Below, one piece after another: positions 11,600 to 23,295 of a stretch of 64,000 bases of DNA. The translations under genes and the position numbers were made by a program. The stretch comes from Lingula anatina (Eukaryota > Brachiopoda > Lingulata > Lingulida > Lingulidae). The first letter of the stretch is position 1; every line of letters starts with the position of its first letter. The notes under the pieces are model-generated. The model had not been told where the DNA came from and searched no databases. It saw only the letters and a program-made list of their open reading frames with translations. Location: contig NW_019775787.1 in assembly GCF_001039355.2 (NCBI RefSeq), forward strand, positions 1 through 64,000, read 5' to 3'.

Positions 11600-14500
11600 T
11601 ATTAGCATCAATTTGTTATGTTATGGAGGGGGGTATATACTATAATAATAAAAACTAGTTAAGGTATAAGATACTGGAAAATTGAAGCTTCTAAATTTCA
11701 AGTTAATTTTGCTTCTCTTGGCATATAAAAGTGAAATCTACCTAGGAAAGCTGCAGGGAAGTATGTGCTCCAAATTCCCATTTCCCCAACCCCTAAAGTT
11801 ACCTTCATATTTGTAGTTACTCACCACTATAGAAAGCCCTGTAGCCACCAGCGTTGCTATGGGTTTCACAGATGGCAGCACTGCATGGTTGAACTCCTGT
11901 ACTAGCCCCCCTGTCATTACGGCTGCCTGACTGCTGTTTGTGGAGGGAAAGAGATTCAGTTTGGTCCCTATGGAAAGGAACATAAAATAATTTAAAAAAT
12001 TATTTACAAACAGAATTATTATCATAAAAGTTATTATCTGAAATACATTTAAACAAGATTTTACAGTGACTTGACCCAAAATCAAATGTAAACTGACCAA
12101 AAGAGAAAAAGCAATAATAATTACTGTAAGTGTCCTCCACCTGAAAATACACTGATAAAATAACACTAAAAACTCCCCTCATTGACCTGTGATATGGGCA
12201 GCCTTGTCCACCACATTGTACAGTGCCCAGAAGTTAGGTGCCCAGTAAGCATGGCAAAGACCACGCTTGAATGGAAACAGCCTGGAGATCACCTGAGGAA
12301 GCTGGCCCTGCATAGAGAAAGAACTACTGTACGTGTACCTTGGCAACATATAACTGGCGAATTCAGAGATATTTTCTGACAGTCTTTCAAATTATTTTTG
12401 TTGATTCATCCTCCGTGTTTTGACCATCTTCTGACAGAAAAAATAAGATGCCTGTCAATGTGAATTTTCGTGTCTTCTAGAAGACCCAGAAGACAGCTTC
12501 CATCCGCCCCTGTATAAGGTCCTTTTCACATCTAGCGGTACAGTTTTTTGTATCTTAACAGCTTGAGAGATTGATACTTTTCAATATTAAAACATCCTTG
12601 CTATTAATATGACTACCTTAACAGAGTCTCAGTACTCAACATGTCCAGTTGACCAGGTTAATTTTGATTGGTACACTGGGGCTTGTGTAAGGGGGTAAAC
12701 CATCCCCCCACCCCCACCCCCAATCTTATGACCAGTCAAACTGGAGAGTTACAGAAAACCGTATCAATAGATATAAACAAGGCAGCAAAGCTGTCAAATG
12801 TACAGACAAAAAGCAGGAAATAACTATGCANGCCGGCGGAACGATCCGGATGGGACCGAAACCATGTGTACCGCCAGCGCTAACGCTGGTGGTACAATAA
12901 CTCAACAGATAAGAAACAGTAATGACCCTTTCATACTTCAGTTCTAAATACTATTAGCTTGCCATAATGAATAATGCACATGCCTGTCAATGATAGTAAA
13001 AAACAATAAGGGCAACCAGGTACATAAAAGCAAAAAAAAATTATATCTTGAAAGCCTAACTGTCTCACCCTCACATAAATCATACTATTTATGACACGTT
13101 TTATAACCAAAAATGATTGATGATAAGCATGCGAACCTGTCTGACATCAAGACCTGGTCAACCTTTAGTTTTTGCATCTTCCTTTTAACTTTTTATGAGC
13201 TATTTTTATTTGTCTGGCATCAAGACCTGGTCATCCTTTATTTTTTTGCATCTTTCTTTTGACTTTTCATGAGCTAACAATGAGCACTCCTTTCAGGAAA
13301 TAAAACAAACACCTTTGTTCATCATCCATAATGCTTTTCAGTAAAATGAATTTTCAAAAACGTGCGTGTTACTATTAACTTGTTCCTTAAAATGTACTCT
13401 TGTGTATTATCCTTTACAGTTTGGAACTTGATGAAATAATAACCTATTATAATTGTAGGGAGAATATAGTAGTGGTCAGTAGGGGTCAAGGCAAGTGTGG
13501 GACGCAGGCATGGTCTATAGTATAGACTGAGGAAGGTCCAGACAGATGACCAACATGGTCAACAGAGTCATGGAGCTAGACGGAATGGGTGCACAAATTC
13601 TATGTGCTGTGTTAAATAAAGTGCTGAATATTGGAACATGAAGTGTTTTTATTTGAATAAAGATAAATAAATGATAAATAAATGTCCAAAACCAAAGCCA
13701 GAAAATTGAACTTTCATTATAGAATCCACAGATACATTGATAAGCATGGCAGTGCAATTTCTGAGTTTCTTTTTTAACCTTAATAAGTGGCATGCTTTAT
13801 GTATTGTTGCTCATGAATGAAGCAGACCAATGAATCTGGAGTGGCCTCTGACATTTTTCCAGTTAAACACAAGTGAGAGCTATCAAGTTTTTGATCCAAA
13901 TACAGACTTTTTTTCAGACTCTGTGAAAGGGTATGCTGGTCAGAAGGTTTCACAGGTCATGTTTAACAGTAGTGCTGCTCGGGAAAAGAGAAATTTGTTG
14001 GGTATGGTACACAGTCAAAGTGTGGGACTAGTTGTTGAACCGACTGGTATAAATAGTCCACTTGAGAAGTTATGTGCACTAGATGGAGGCACTATGTACT
14101 AGTAGGTATACTTTTTCTAAAATTAAAGATTAAATGCCAAGAAAAAATACAGGGCACCCGAGGGTCTCCCAGAAACTGAGTCAGAAACTTTGCAACTGTT
14201 GGCCCTATTCAGACAGACAGAAGGGAGAACAATAAAGTATCCTTAATGAGCATTTGTCAATGCACCAGAAGAAACAGTATTTCCATGTCATGAGTGTGAC
14301 ACTTAAGGGAACTAGAAAATCTATTACTCAGAAGAGAATTTGATACAACAAATTAAATGAACAAGTAAGTGAGCTAAGTGATGTAGGAAAAGTGCTAGTT
14401 GAAAAAAGTGAAGAAATAGAACTTCTAAAACATTAAACTTCTAAATTAACACTGTTTAATATTTCATGAAGTTCTTCTCCAAATAAATTTCTCTTATCCC

Positions 14501-17500
14501 TCTACTTCTGAGACAAAATTTGGGGAACACTTTATGGCATCAATATTTCTTTTAACTTATCTTTTTTTCTCTCTCTCATTTACTCACTCAAAATCTAACA
14601 ACTATTGCAAGGCATATTTGCTATAAGTTGTCCCCACTGTGCCAGTATGTCCAACTTTTTTTCCTTTAAAGACTGGCAGCAATACAGGTTACTCACCATG
14701 GCAATGAAAGGCCCGAAGGACATCCCACACACCATGAGAACCACAGTACCTAGCTTGAGCAGGCGCAGAGGAGAAAAAGAGGTCCATAAGATACTGCCAT
14801 CTGAAAGTATATTGCAGAAATATTAAAATACTAAAACTGCATGCACCCATTCAAAATTAACAATGCTGGTATGTGTATATAACATATAAAACATTATATT
14901 TTCAATGCAATGAATTCATTTGTTTACAATATTCTAAATGTTCTTTTTATGAAGCTGAGGCAATAGTGGTGTTTTCATTTGGAACATAATTCTTTTTCTT
15001 GCACTGGTTCTTCAAGTATAGCATCACAGTGACTATGATAACCCCTCCTTAATTATTTAAAGAAAAAAATAATATTATTTTGATTTCACCATTATACAAT
15101 AAGAAAATAAAAACAAATTTTGTTGCTATCTTTCTTAAATCTGGAACCATGAATGCTTTTTAACACCCTCTTCTCTCAATTATAACTATCCAGTGGAAAA
15201 TGAAAATAAAAGCTCTTTTACCTTTTGCATTCTGGAAGCAGTGTGACCTCAGTAAGTATATGAAATAAGCTGGGGCCACATACAGGAAGATGTGTTTGAA
15301 GTTCAGTAATGTTGCAAATAATAAAGCTGCCTCCAGATTGCGACCCTACAAAGATAAGTAAAAGCATCATGTTATCAGCAATACAGAATTATAAGTGAAT
15401 GTAACATATTGGCAATAAATAACCAAACACTAAAAACAACTGAAGTGACTTCATGACAATGCCCTGAGTAAAGCACCTGCCATGTCCATTCTAGCTCTTG
15501 TTTGAAGGAAATCTTTAGGACTTCAAATAAATATCGAAATTTCCCATCTGACTAGGGACTTGATATTCACTAAATTCATTCCACAAAAAATTTAGCAACA
15601 CTAATGCAAATCTTTCAAACAAAATTTCTACATAAATATATTAAGCTTTTAAATTAGAAATACTCAAAAACTCACCTCATATATTCTTACTATAGACAGC
15701 ATCAAGATCCCAAACAGAAATCCATTGTACTGAAAATGAATATCTGTACATCGTCTTAAGAAATGCTAATAACATTTTTCTCTAGAAAAATTAACTTTCA
15801 ATTGCCAAAAGGAAAAAAAATATCCATTTTAAGAGGCAACCAGTTCTTCACATCCTCAATTGTTTCAAGTCAATTTTGAGATTTTAACCCTAGGCTTTCA
15901 CCTAAAACTTCTTCAGCTGAGTTACAAACAATAAACTACATTTGTGCATAAAATCGTAAATACAGGAGTAGCTGAAGGAACAGTTGGATATGACAATGGG
16001 TGAGAAAATGAGAGAAACAGAAATGAGAAGGAGAGAGAGGGGAGGGAAGGATAAGGAAGCAAGATGATAAAAAATCATTCATTTTTTTTAAAGGATACGA
16101 TCAACAATGAGGAGTCCAAAGTTTCCAATCATAAGGACAGCCAGAGAGAGCACAGAATTGGAGAAAACATCTCCCTCTGGACTCCTTTTCACAGGACGCA
16201 GACATTTCTCACAGAACCTTGAATAAAGGAAATGAAAAGCTTTTGATAATTTTCATACATTTTATTTACAATAAATCATCAAGTAGACACAAGGAAGGAA
16301 ATAATTAATCTGTCAGGAAAATAAAACTATTAAAACACATTAACATCATTAAAATTAATATTTCTACTTGAGGTTTTGATTTGTAAAAAAACTCAAACCT
16401 ATGCAAGGAAAGCTAGGTAATTTAAAAATATATTTTTTTTGCCTATTGTTCGTATGCATGCAACATATTGTCTCATATTTCACATTTTTTGTAATCACAA
16501 AGTACCTTTTAGTATAGATTGATGAAAAAGCACCTTAAATAGTAACGATACCAAAATAAATGTCTATAAGAAGCTTTAAATGCAATTCTTAACTTCCATT
16601 GTGTACTTGCACTTTTTCTTAATATTCACTTACTCTTTTACAGCATAGATGTAAACAAAATCTGTAATTATGACAGAAAATCTCTGGAACAAAACTGTGG
16701 CATGGCTTGCATAGTTGAGGTTTTTTATCACCACCATCTGTGGGTCCACATATTTGGCTATATGAGAGAGCAAAAACTCAAACCAGGCAAAGAAGGGAGG
16801 GTAATCCAATGTCCATTCTGATGTGGCCTAAACAGATTAAAAAGATCTCAAGCATTGTAATTCTAAATAATAAGATGTACATTATCACTGAAAAAAAAGC
16901 TCTTTTGTGGTATTTTGAATTGTTTCAAAGACCCACCTTACCAGAAGACTTTACTTCAAGATATGCTCATTAAAAATATAACACTGTGAAACACACTAAG
17001 TATTAAGGCATTGCTACAGCAATCCATTTCACAAAATAAAAGACAATTTACTTTCACCATCTCTTGAACCATTATTCTTACTGAATGCCTAGTTTTAATT
17101 CTGTTAACTTTGACAATTATACAAAAATACTCCAAACATACCTCATAGTACCACTTTGACAATGGCAAACTATTGGTTACTGCTAACCAATTACGATGGA
17201 CCTCAAAGTCAGTAGAGTGACTGAAAATATAATTTCAACAATGTGAACACAATGACTGACATATCTTGTCATAGTGCATGCCCCACTTTTAAAGTTAATA
17301 CAATGGAGGATTTACAAATCTGTAAAGATTTCTTGGTTCCTCTGGGTCAGTATTCTGATGTTTAGTAAACTGGAAGATGTTTTGGCAACTTGAAGAGGTG
17401 AGAGGTAAAATGAAAATCTGAGAGCTTTTGCAGCACAGGGGGCATGCTAACTGACTATCATTAAATTTACGGTTATGTGAAAATATTAAGCACATATCAG

Positions 17501-17878
17501 ATATACACAGCCATTGTCAGTCACATGCACTAGAAACAGACAGGTCTAGGCGAAGGGGACACCCTCCTCCCTTCATTGCCTTTGTCACAATACATGTTCT
17601 TAAGCCCTCAGCACGAAGTTTCGAGGAGTAGCACTACCATCAAATGTTTCTGCAGGTATATGTGGCGCTTGAAAAAAAGCTTCCAGATAAGCCCCTTTCC
17701 ACACACACACTCGGACTCACTCCTGAAACTTGCTTGTTACGAGCCTGATATGATGCTTACAGATACACTTTGTGGTCACTGTATTGTATGTTACTCGGTT
17801 TTTAAATACTCACTAAGTTGGAATAAGAAGAATTTTCACAGCGGTAACAAAAGCCGCAATGCCCCACACATTTTGCAT
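9666..17878 (-). CDS. ALG8: ALG8, dolichyl-P-Glc:Glc1Man9GlcNAc2-PP-dolichol alpha-1,3-glucosyltransferase (13 exons)
   Basis: A multi-span ER membrane GT-C enzyme that adds the second glucose to the lipid-linked oligosaccharide before N-glycosylation. Exons (minus strand, 5' to 3'): 17814-17878, 17142-17220, 16634-16827, 16099-16217, 15676-15743, 15222-15345, 14697-14800, 12187-12307, 11825-11967, 11368-11507, 10766-10863, 10196-10268, 9666-9915. All phases join and give 525 residues, within a residue or so of the vertebrate protein as I recall it. Diagnostic stretches: [26 protein letters not shown] (the acidic luminal loop motif of ALG6/8), [54 protein letters not shown] and [14 protein letters not shown]-like sequence, ending KSKKRE. 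Exons 1-2 occur again beyond the N gap. Confidence 0.97.
10196..10268 (-). CDS. ALG8: ALG8 exon 12
   Basis: Flanked by tttttcag and gtaagt on the minus strand. It encodes [19 protein letters not shown], a membrane span. Confidence 0.92.
10766..10863 (-). CDS. ALG8: ALG8 exon 11
   Basis: Flanked by ctctccag and gtaagt. It encodes [19 protein letters not shown], a very conserved ALG8 segment. Confidence 0.95.
11046..11228. mobile_element. MITE, copy 2 of the 5005-5156 family
   Basis: Lies in ALG8 intron 10. It shares the inner block (ATATGGCCAACCCACTTGAAT, CCCCATGG, CTCAATGTCT) and related inverted ends (GTGGACTAGCAGAT against GTGGACTAACAGAT) with the copy in the Kv intron. It is older or more divergent: flanks TAT and TGT are not a perfect duplication. 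Confidence 0.7.
11368..11507 (-). CDS. ALG8: ALG8 exon 10
   Basis: Flanked by aaatttaag and gtaagc. It encodes [19 protein letters not shown] and [12 protein letters not shown], the conserved luminal GWHVHEK motif. Confidence 0.95.
11550..11596. repeat. (ATA)n microsatellite
   Basis: About 15 copies of a TAA/ATA trinucleotide in ALG8 intron 9. Confidence 0.95.
11825..11967 (-). CDS. ALG8: ALG8 exon 9
   Basis: Flanked by ttccatag and gtgagt. It encodes [19 protein letters not shown] and the start of the next span. This matches the SMTSGLVQ-type loop of ALG8. Confidence 0.94.
12187..12307 (-). CDS. ALG8: ALG8 exon 8
   Basis: Acceptor ctatgcag. The donor ACAG|gtcaat is weak but is the only site keeping frame. 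It encodes [20 protein letters not shown] and [10 protein letters not shown], the most conserved part of the protein. Confidence 0.94.
13138..13276. repeat. Two-copy tandem repeat, 73-bp period
   Basis: Units 13138-13202 and 13211-13276 both run TGTCTG(A/G)CATCAAGACCTGG to CATGAGCTA/TATGAGCTA with few differences. They lie in ALG8 intron 7. Confidence 0.85.
13830..14441 (+). pseudogene. Coding-like relic of unknown origin in ALG8 intron 7
   Basis: An open frame at 13830-14102 (90 codons, ending [13 protein letters not shown]) is followed, in another frame near 14348-14438, by codons reading like a coiled coil ([20 protein letters not shown]) to a stop. The pieces are not joined by splice sites that I can see. 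They may be remnants of a transposon or retrocopy. I do not recognise the family. Confidence 0.3.
14697..14800 (-). CDS. ALG8: ALG8 exon 7
   Basis: Flanked by actttcag and gtgagt. It encodes [18 protein letters not shown] and the following span [10 protein letters not shown]. Confidence 0.95.
15222..15345 (-). CDS. ALG8: ALG8 exon 6
   Basis: Flanked by tttgtag and gtaaaa. It encodes [20 protein letters not shown] and RSHCF. Confidence 0.96.
15676..15743 (-). CDS. ALG8: ALG8 exon 5
   Basis: Flanked by tgtacag and gtgagt. It encodes [19 protein letters not shown]; the DHIHFQYNG motif spans the exon 4/5 junction. Confidence 0.95.
16099..16217 (-). CDS. ALG8: ALG8 exon 4
   Basis: Flanked by attcaag and gtatcc. 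It encodes a cytosolic loop ([15 protein letters not shown]) and the span ending GNFGLLIVD. Confidence 0.94.
16634..16827 (-). CDS. ALG8: ALG8 exon 3
   Basis: Flanked by ctgtttag and gtaagt. It encodes [25 protein letters not shown] and [11 protein letters not shown], the family's DYPPF loop. Confidence 0.96.
17142..17220 (-). CDS. ALG8: ALG8 exon 2
   Basis: Flanked by tattttcag and gtatgt. It encodes [16 protein letters not shown] and [10 protein letters not shown], the start of the conserved luminal loop. Confidence 0.96.
17814..17878 (-). CDS. ALG8: ALG8 exon 1 (start)
   Basis: ATG at 17878-17876, then [20 protein letters not shown] and T(Y), donor gtgagt at 17813. A short first span runs into ILLIPTY, which matches the family's [17 protein letters not shown] continuity into exon 2. 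Confidence 0.93.
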
Positions 17879-17889
17879 TTTCGGCAGCA

Positions 17890-17960
17890 CACGTGGGAAT
17901 GTGTATATACTATCAACCGATACTGCACATGACGTCACTTCCTCAAAAGACTACGTCAGT
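17890..17960 (-). promoter_or_regulatory. ALG8: ALG8 proximal promoter elements
   Basis: Just upstream of the ALG8 start are an E-box CACGTG (17890-17895), a full CRE/ATF palindrome TGACGTCA (17930-17937), an ETS-like ACTTCCTC beside it, and a half site ACGTCA near 17950. ATF/CRE-type sites would fit an ER-stress or housekeeping promoter, but this is inference from motifs only. Confidence 0.5.
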
Positions 17961-18293
17961 ACAACTGCACTAAACGGTGACTAAACACGGTACGTGTAGT
18001 AGGCCTACTGTGTATGTTTAGATATCCTAGATTATGTACTCAGAATTATCTAACAAGGTAGAAATTGCATTTCACTTTTATTGGGATACTGCCATGACAT
18101 CTGGGTGCGATAAACTTTGGAGGGTAAAACTCGGACGTCAACGATCACGATCTACATGTAAAACCATATCCAAAACCCAACGGAAGTTTGAGAAGATGGA
18201 CATGATAACATAATTTTTTTCTACATTTATTGATTTTTATTCATTTCTGTCTTTGATTTAATAAGCTAAATAAAGAGAGGGACCAACGTAGAT

Positions 18294-19089
18294 NNNNNNN
18301 NNNNNNNNNNNNNNNNNNNNNNNNNNNNNNNNNNNNNNNNNNNNNNNNNNNNNNNNNNNNNNNNNNNNNNNNNNNNNNNNNNNNNNNNNNNNNNNNNNNN
18401 NNNNNNNNNNNNNNNNNNNNNNNNNNNNNNNNNNNNNNNNNNNNNNNNNNNNNNNNNNNNNNNNNNNNNNNNNNNNNNNNNNNNNNNNNNNNNNNNNNNN
18501 NNNNNNNNNNNNNNNNNNNNNNNNNNNNNNNNNNNNNNNNNNNNNNNNNNNNNNNNNNNNNNNNNNNNNNNNNNNNNNNNNNNNNNNNNNNNNNNNNNNN
18601 NNNNNNNNNNNNNNNNNNNNNNNNNNNNNNNNNNNNNNNNNNNNNNNNNNNNNNNNNNNNNNNNNNNNNNNNNNNNNNNNNNNNNNNNNNNNNNNNNNNN
18701 NNNNNNNNNNNNNNNNNNNNNNNNNNNNNNNNNNNNNNNNNNNNNNNNNNNNNNNNNNNNNNNNNNNNNNNNNNNNNNNNNNNNNNNNNNNNNNNNNNNN
18801 NNNNNNNNNNNNNNNNNNNNNNNNNNNNNNNNNNNNNNNNNNNNNNNNNNNNNNNNNNNNNNNNNNNNNNNNNNNNNNNNNNNNNNNNNNNNNNNNNNNN
18901 NNNNNNNNNNNNNNNNNNNNNNNNNNNNNNNNNNNNNNNNNNNNNNNNNNNNNNNNNNNNNNNNNNNNNNNNNNNNNNNNNNNNNNNNNNNNNNNNNNNN
19001 NNNNNNNNNNNNNNNNNNNNNNNNNNNNNNNNNNNNNNNNNNNNNNNNNNNNNNNNNNNNNNNNNNNNNNNNNNNNNNNNNNNNNNNNN
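18294..19089. other. Assembly gap, 796 N
   Basis: A run of N between two near-identical 1.2-kb segments. The gap is probably not real, because the contigs on each side overlap. Confidence 0.99.
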
Positions 19090-19136
19090 TTAATTCTGTT
19101 AACTTTGACAATTATACAAAAATACTCCAAACATAC

Positions 19137-19215
19137 CTCATAGTACCACTTTGACAATGGCAAACTATTGGTTACTGCTAACCAATTACGATGGACCTCA
19201 AAGTCAGTAGAGTGA
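19137..19215 (-). CDS. ALG8: ALG8 exon 2, repeated copy
   Basis: Same 79 bases as 17142-17220. With the repeated exon 1 it is probably the same locus written twice; it should not be counted as a second gene. Confidence 0.7.
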
Positions 19216-19808
19216 CTGAAAATATAATTTCAACAATGTGAACACAATGACTGACATATCTTGTCATAGTGCATGCCCCACTTTTAAAGTTAATACAATG
19301 GAGGATTTACAAATCTGTAAAGATTTCTTGGTTCCTCTGGGTCAGTATTCTGATGTTTAGTAAACTGGAAGATGTTTTGGCAACTTGAAGAGGTGAGAGG
19401 TAAAATGAAAATCTGAGAGCTTTTGCAGCACAGGGGGCATGCTAACTGACTATCATTAAATTTACGGTTATGTGAAACTATTAAGCACATATCAGATATA
19501 CACAGCCATTGTCAGTCACATGCACTAGAAACAGACAGGTCTAGGCGAAGGGGACACCCTCCTCCCTTCATTGCCTTTGTCACAATACATGTTCTTAAGC
19601 CCTCAGCACGAAGTTTCGAGGAGTAGCACTACCATCAAATGTTTCTGCAGGTATATGTGGCGCTTGAAAAAAAGCTTCCAGATAAGCCCCTTTCCACACA
19701 CACACTCGGACTCACTCCTGAAACTTGCTTGTTACGAGCCTGATATGATGCTTACAGATACACTTTGTGGTCACTGTATTGTATGTTACTCGGGTTTTAA
19801 ATACTCAC

Positions 19809-19873
19809 TAAGTTGGAATAAGAAGAATTTTCACAGCGGTAACAAAAGCCGCAATGCCCCACACATTTTGCAT
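19809..19873 (-). CDS. ALG8: ALG8 exon 1, repeated copy
   Basis: Same start codon and donor as 17814-17878. No exons 3-13 follow it before the gap. The CRE and E-box are repeated too (19925-19932, 19885-19890). Confidence 0.7.
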
Positions 19874-21313
19874 TTTCGGCAGCACACGTGGGAATGTGTA
19901 TATACTATCAACCGATACTGCACATGACGTCACTTCCTCAAAAGACTACGTCAGTACAACTGCACTAAACGGTGACTAAACACGGTACGTGTAGTAGGCC
20001 TACTGTGTATGTTTAGATATCCTAGATTATGTACTCAGAATTATCTAACAAGGTAGAAATTGCATTTCACTTTTATTGGGATACTGCCATGACATCTGGG
20101 TGCGATAAACTTTGGAGGGTAAAACTCGGACGTCAACGATCACGATCTACATGTAAAACCATATCCAAAACCCAACGGAAGTTTGAGAAGATGGACATGA
20201 TAACATAATTTTTTTCTACATTTATTGATTTTTATTCATTTCTGTCTTTGATTTAATAAGCTAAATAAAGAGAGGGACCAACGTAGATGTACTGTAATGG
20301 AAATAACAAAAGAAAAATGCACTGCTAGTAGCAAAATTAACGCTGAGGGCTACGCGTACCGGTACAATACGTGTACGTACTGTACATGTGCATGTACGTC
20401 ACATGCTTCCCGGTTTCATCATGAAACAACTGACGTCATCAGATTGATAATTATAGTTTGCAAGCACCTTCCTGCATGTATTAATACATGAAAAAACAAT
20501 GTCATGCACAGATATCCTGATTCCTATCCATAGAAAGCTTAAAATATTTTCGAACCCACATAGAATTTATCGCTCTTTGACTCAGTTCTTTCAAATAGGC
20601 ATACGGTTGGTCATTTTTCTTCGAAATTCAGTAAATATAGATATCTTGCTGTTTCTTCGTTTAATTAACCCACTTCCTGACACTTCCGAAATCCGGATAC
20701 CGGCCTGCACATAGGCCTACTGTATACGTAGAAGCCTAAGGGCCAATATACTGACCATTGATATCCGTATTGAAATTAGGCCTACCACAGAGCGATAGGG
20801 GCCTATCTGCTGTAGCCCAATTAAATCAAGCAAGAATATAGGCCTACAGAATATGTAAACCTCTTTCCTACACGGCAGATGTAGGCTATGTAATAATACA
20901 ATACCTTCATGTTGTGCGTTGTTCAAGCAATGTACAAAAACCGAACACTTCAAGAAAGAAAGAAAGATGAAAGGGAACTTTTATCCACTCGCAAACTCAA
21001 ACTCATTCAGTCACGCACCCACCTTCTCCGACATTCACTCACATAGCAACAATTCTAAGATTTTTTATATATATCTTGGTTGGATGAATTTTCATATGAA
21101 GAAGCCACGGCAGAAAAAGTTAAATTGTATGTGACTGACTTAAATGTTGATCGTCACTGCAGTTTGAGGAAAGTGCCCACCCTGGGAACGGACGTGGGTC
21201 CCCCAGAAGCAGTTTCAGAGCCGAGAGAAAGAAGTGTCCGCCTCACGAAATGCTCACAAGACAGCGGGTTATTTTAATTGATGGGGAAAGTAAAGATATG
21301 AGCGCCGGGCCAA

Positions 21314-21339
21314 AATAATAATAATAATAATAATAATAA
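21314..21339. repeat. (ATA)n microsatellite
   Basis: About eight trinucleotide copies. Confidence 0.9.
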
Positions 21340-21565
21340 AATATGAGACATAAATATGGTAAATAAAACAAAATTATTCGCCGCGCGCAGCATTGTTTGT
21401 ACACAGAAATCGTTGATGCGGTAAATACACTGTATGTGTAATATATACGTGTATAGTGATAAATTACACATGTAAGTAATGAGCGAGAAAAAAATAAAGA
21501 GAAAATATTCACAACGAACGTTGAAGTGGTTTATCAAGTGCTTTTTGAAGATGTCTGAACAGCAA

Positions 21566-21603
21566 AATAAATAAATAAATATATAAATAAATAAATAAAT
21601 AAA
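21566..21603. repeat. (AAAT)n microsatellite
   Basis: Tetranucleotide run with one interruption. Confidence 0.9.
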
Positions 21604-22007
21604 CTTGCTTTTAGGAATTAATAAACTTGCACATAGGATATCTTTTCGCGACGACATGCAAACTTTGGGTCCAAACATTTTCACTGCCGATAAAAAGATT
21701 AGAACTTGTAAAACCTACAATAACAATATTGTAAGCTCTCCGGTAAGTACTCCGTGAACTACATTGGTTTGATTGGTATTTTACAAATATAGATAAATGA
21801 ATAAATAGAAATAAATAATGTCACTAGCAACACAAAGACATCAAGAAGGTGGAAGGAGGGATGTCAAAGATTGAAACTACCTGTGTGATTTCAGTTTATT
21901 CAGTTTGTTCTTTCAAAATGCACTTATTTTAATTTGCAACTCTATAGTGCCTAGCAAAAGCAACTTTCTTGTAATAGAAGATAATTAAATAACCTCTCTC
22001 TTCCAGC

Positions 22008-22008
22008 C

Positions 22009-22051
<43 letters not shown>
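22008..22051. repeat. (CT)n-(CA)n compound microsatellite
   Basis: CT about 11 copies passing directly into CA about 11 copies. Confidence 0.95.
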
Positions 22052-23273
22052 TTTACTTAATTCTTTCTTTCACTCTCATCTCATTCTCCTTCCGACCCCC
22101 CCCCACCCACCCCTTCATCCCTCCACCAACCCCCGGTAGTAGAGAATCATACATATGGGTGATGTTACGATTTTGGGGAGCGTCCAAGAATTCCGTGAAC
22201 CGTAACATGTGTTAAGGAAGGTAGGAATTCGGATGACATTTAGTTTCATGGTCTGGTGTTGCACAGTCATCCCAACACCACGAGATGTGTAATAATGAAC
22301 ACCTTAGGCCCGTCTTTTATTGCGTTCATTGACAATTATTTTATGCTCACAGGCTTTTCTCTCATTATTATGTACATGTATCGGTATATTATTATAATAT
22401 TCGTGTACAATGGCAATGGCACGCGAGGTGAGAAGCTTTGCTTTGAACATGAACACTGATGACGTCAGCAGCTGTTTAATAAACACAAATGTTTTAATTG
22501 AGTCTTCAAATCGCCCAGATATCCGAACCCAGCTTGCTATTTTCAATCTGCCACACCACCTGCTGCCGCAAGATGCGGCTTGCATCAGCGCTTCATTCAC
22601 TACAGTGGAGGTGTGTCCCTAATACTGCGGTCTGATTCGCTGCTCTAAATGACAAGAGGGTCCCGCCCCGGGACGAAAAACCACAACCTTTCTTTGTAAG
22701 CGCATTCCTGATTACAATCAGTTCCATGGCCATTTCCTCGACGTCTAGACTATTTGGATGGTTTAACCGAGTGCTAGTCTCGCTTGAATAAAAATATATG
22801 TCGAGCTGTTTGGCAGGTAGCCAAAAAAGAGGTTTATTGGACGTGTAATGTCGCTTTTTGCGGTGCTGCGGCAGGTATGTGTCCGACACGGAAGCGTAAT
22901 TTACTACAATCATACAGTCTTATTGGATTTTAGATGAGCGCGTGATAACAATGTCTCTATAAATTAGGAGTTATAAAACATCGACGTATAATAATGTCTT
23001 GATTTTAGTATGTTCTTTCTGGACGCCTTATAATATTGTGTTATCGGGGAGCGAACTCTAACTATGACCTAATTCCTTTTAGAAAGTAAATACCAATGAC
23101 TCTTGTATTTTGTAACAGAGTGAAGGTAGAGAATGGAATTAATAAAGCCTTACTTGCACGCTGTAATTTTGAAGGGAACTTATGAAACTGTCCCACATTT
23201 TAGCATGTTCCGGAAATAAGGTTATTGGGTGCAAAGTCTGTAATGTAACTTTATGCCATGTTTACTAACAGTG

Positions 23274-23295
23274 GAGAGAGAGAGAGAGAGAGAGA
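23274..23295. repeat. (GA)n microsatellite
   Basis: About 11 dinucleotide copies, followed by a GGA-rich stretch. Confidence 0.9.

Larger units (their letters stand above)
12308..14696 (-). other. ALG8 intron 7
   Basis: Holds C-rich tracts near 12700, a single N at 12832, a duplicated 65-bp unit (13138-13276) and a stretch with decayed coding character (13830-14441). No functional gene is seen. Confidence 0.7.
17095..18293. repeat. First member of a near-identical 1.2-kb duplication (left of N gap)
   Basis: Matches 19090-20288 at a constant offset of 1995 bases with only a few differences (for example near 17480/19475 and 17799/19794). It covers ALG8 exons 1-2 and the promoter. This looks like the end of one contig that overlaps the start of the next. 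Confidence 0.95.
19090..20288. repeat. Second member of the 1.2-kb duplication (right of N gap)
   Basis: Begins at the first base after the N run and equals 17095-18293 with only a few differences. After 20288 the sequence continues with unique DNA, so this is the copy that connects to the right-hand scaffold. Confidence 0.95.

Noticed and set aside
18258-19163. 300-codon frames across the N gap
   Set aside because: Made only by undetermined bases.
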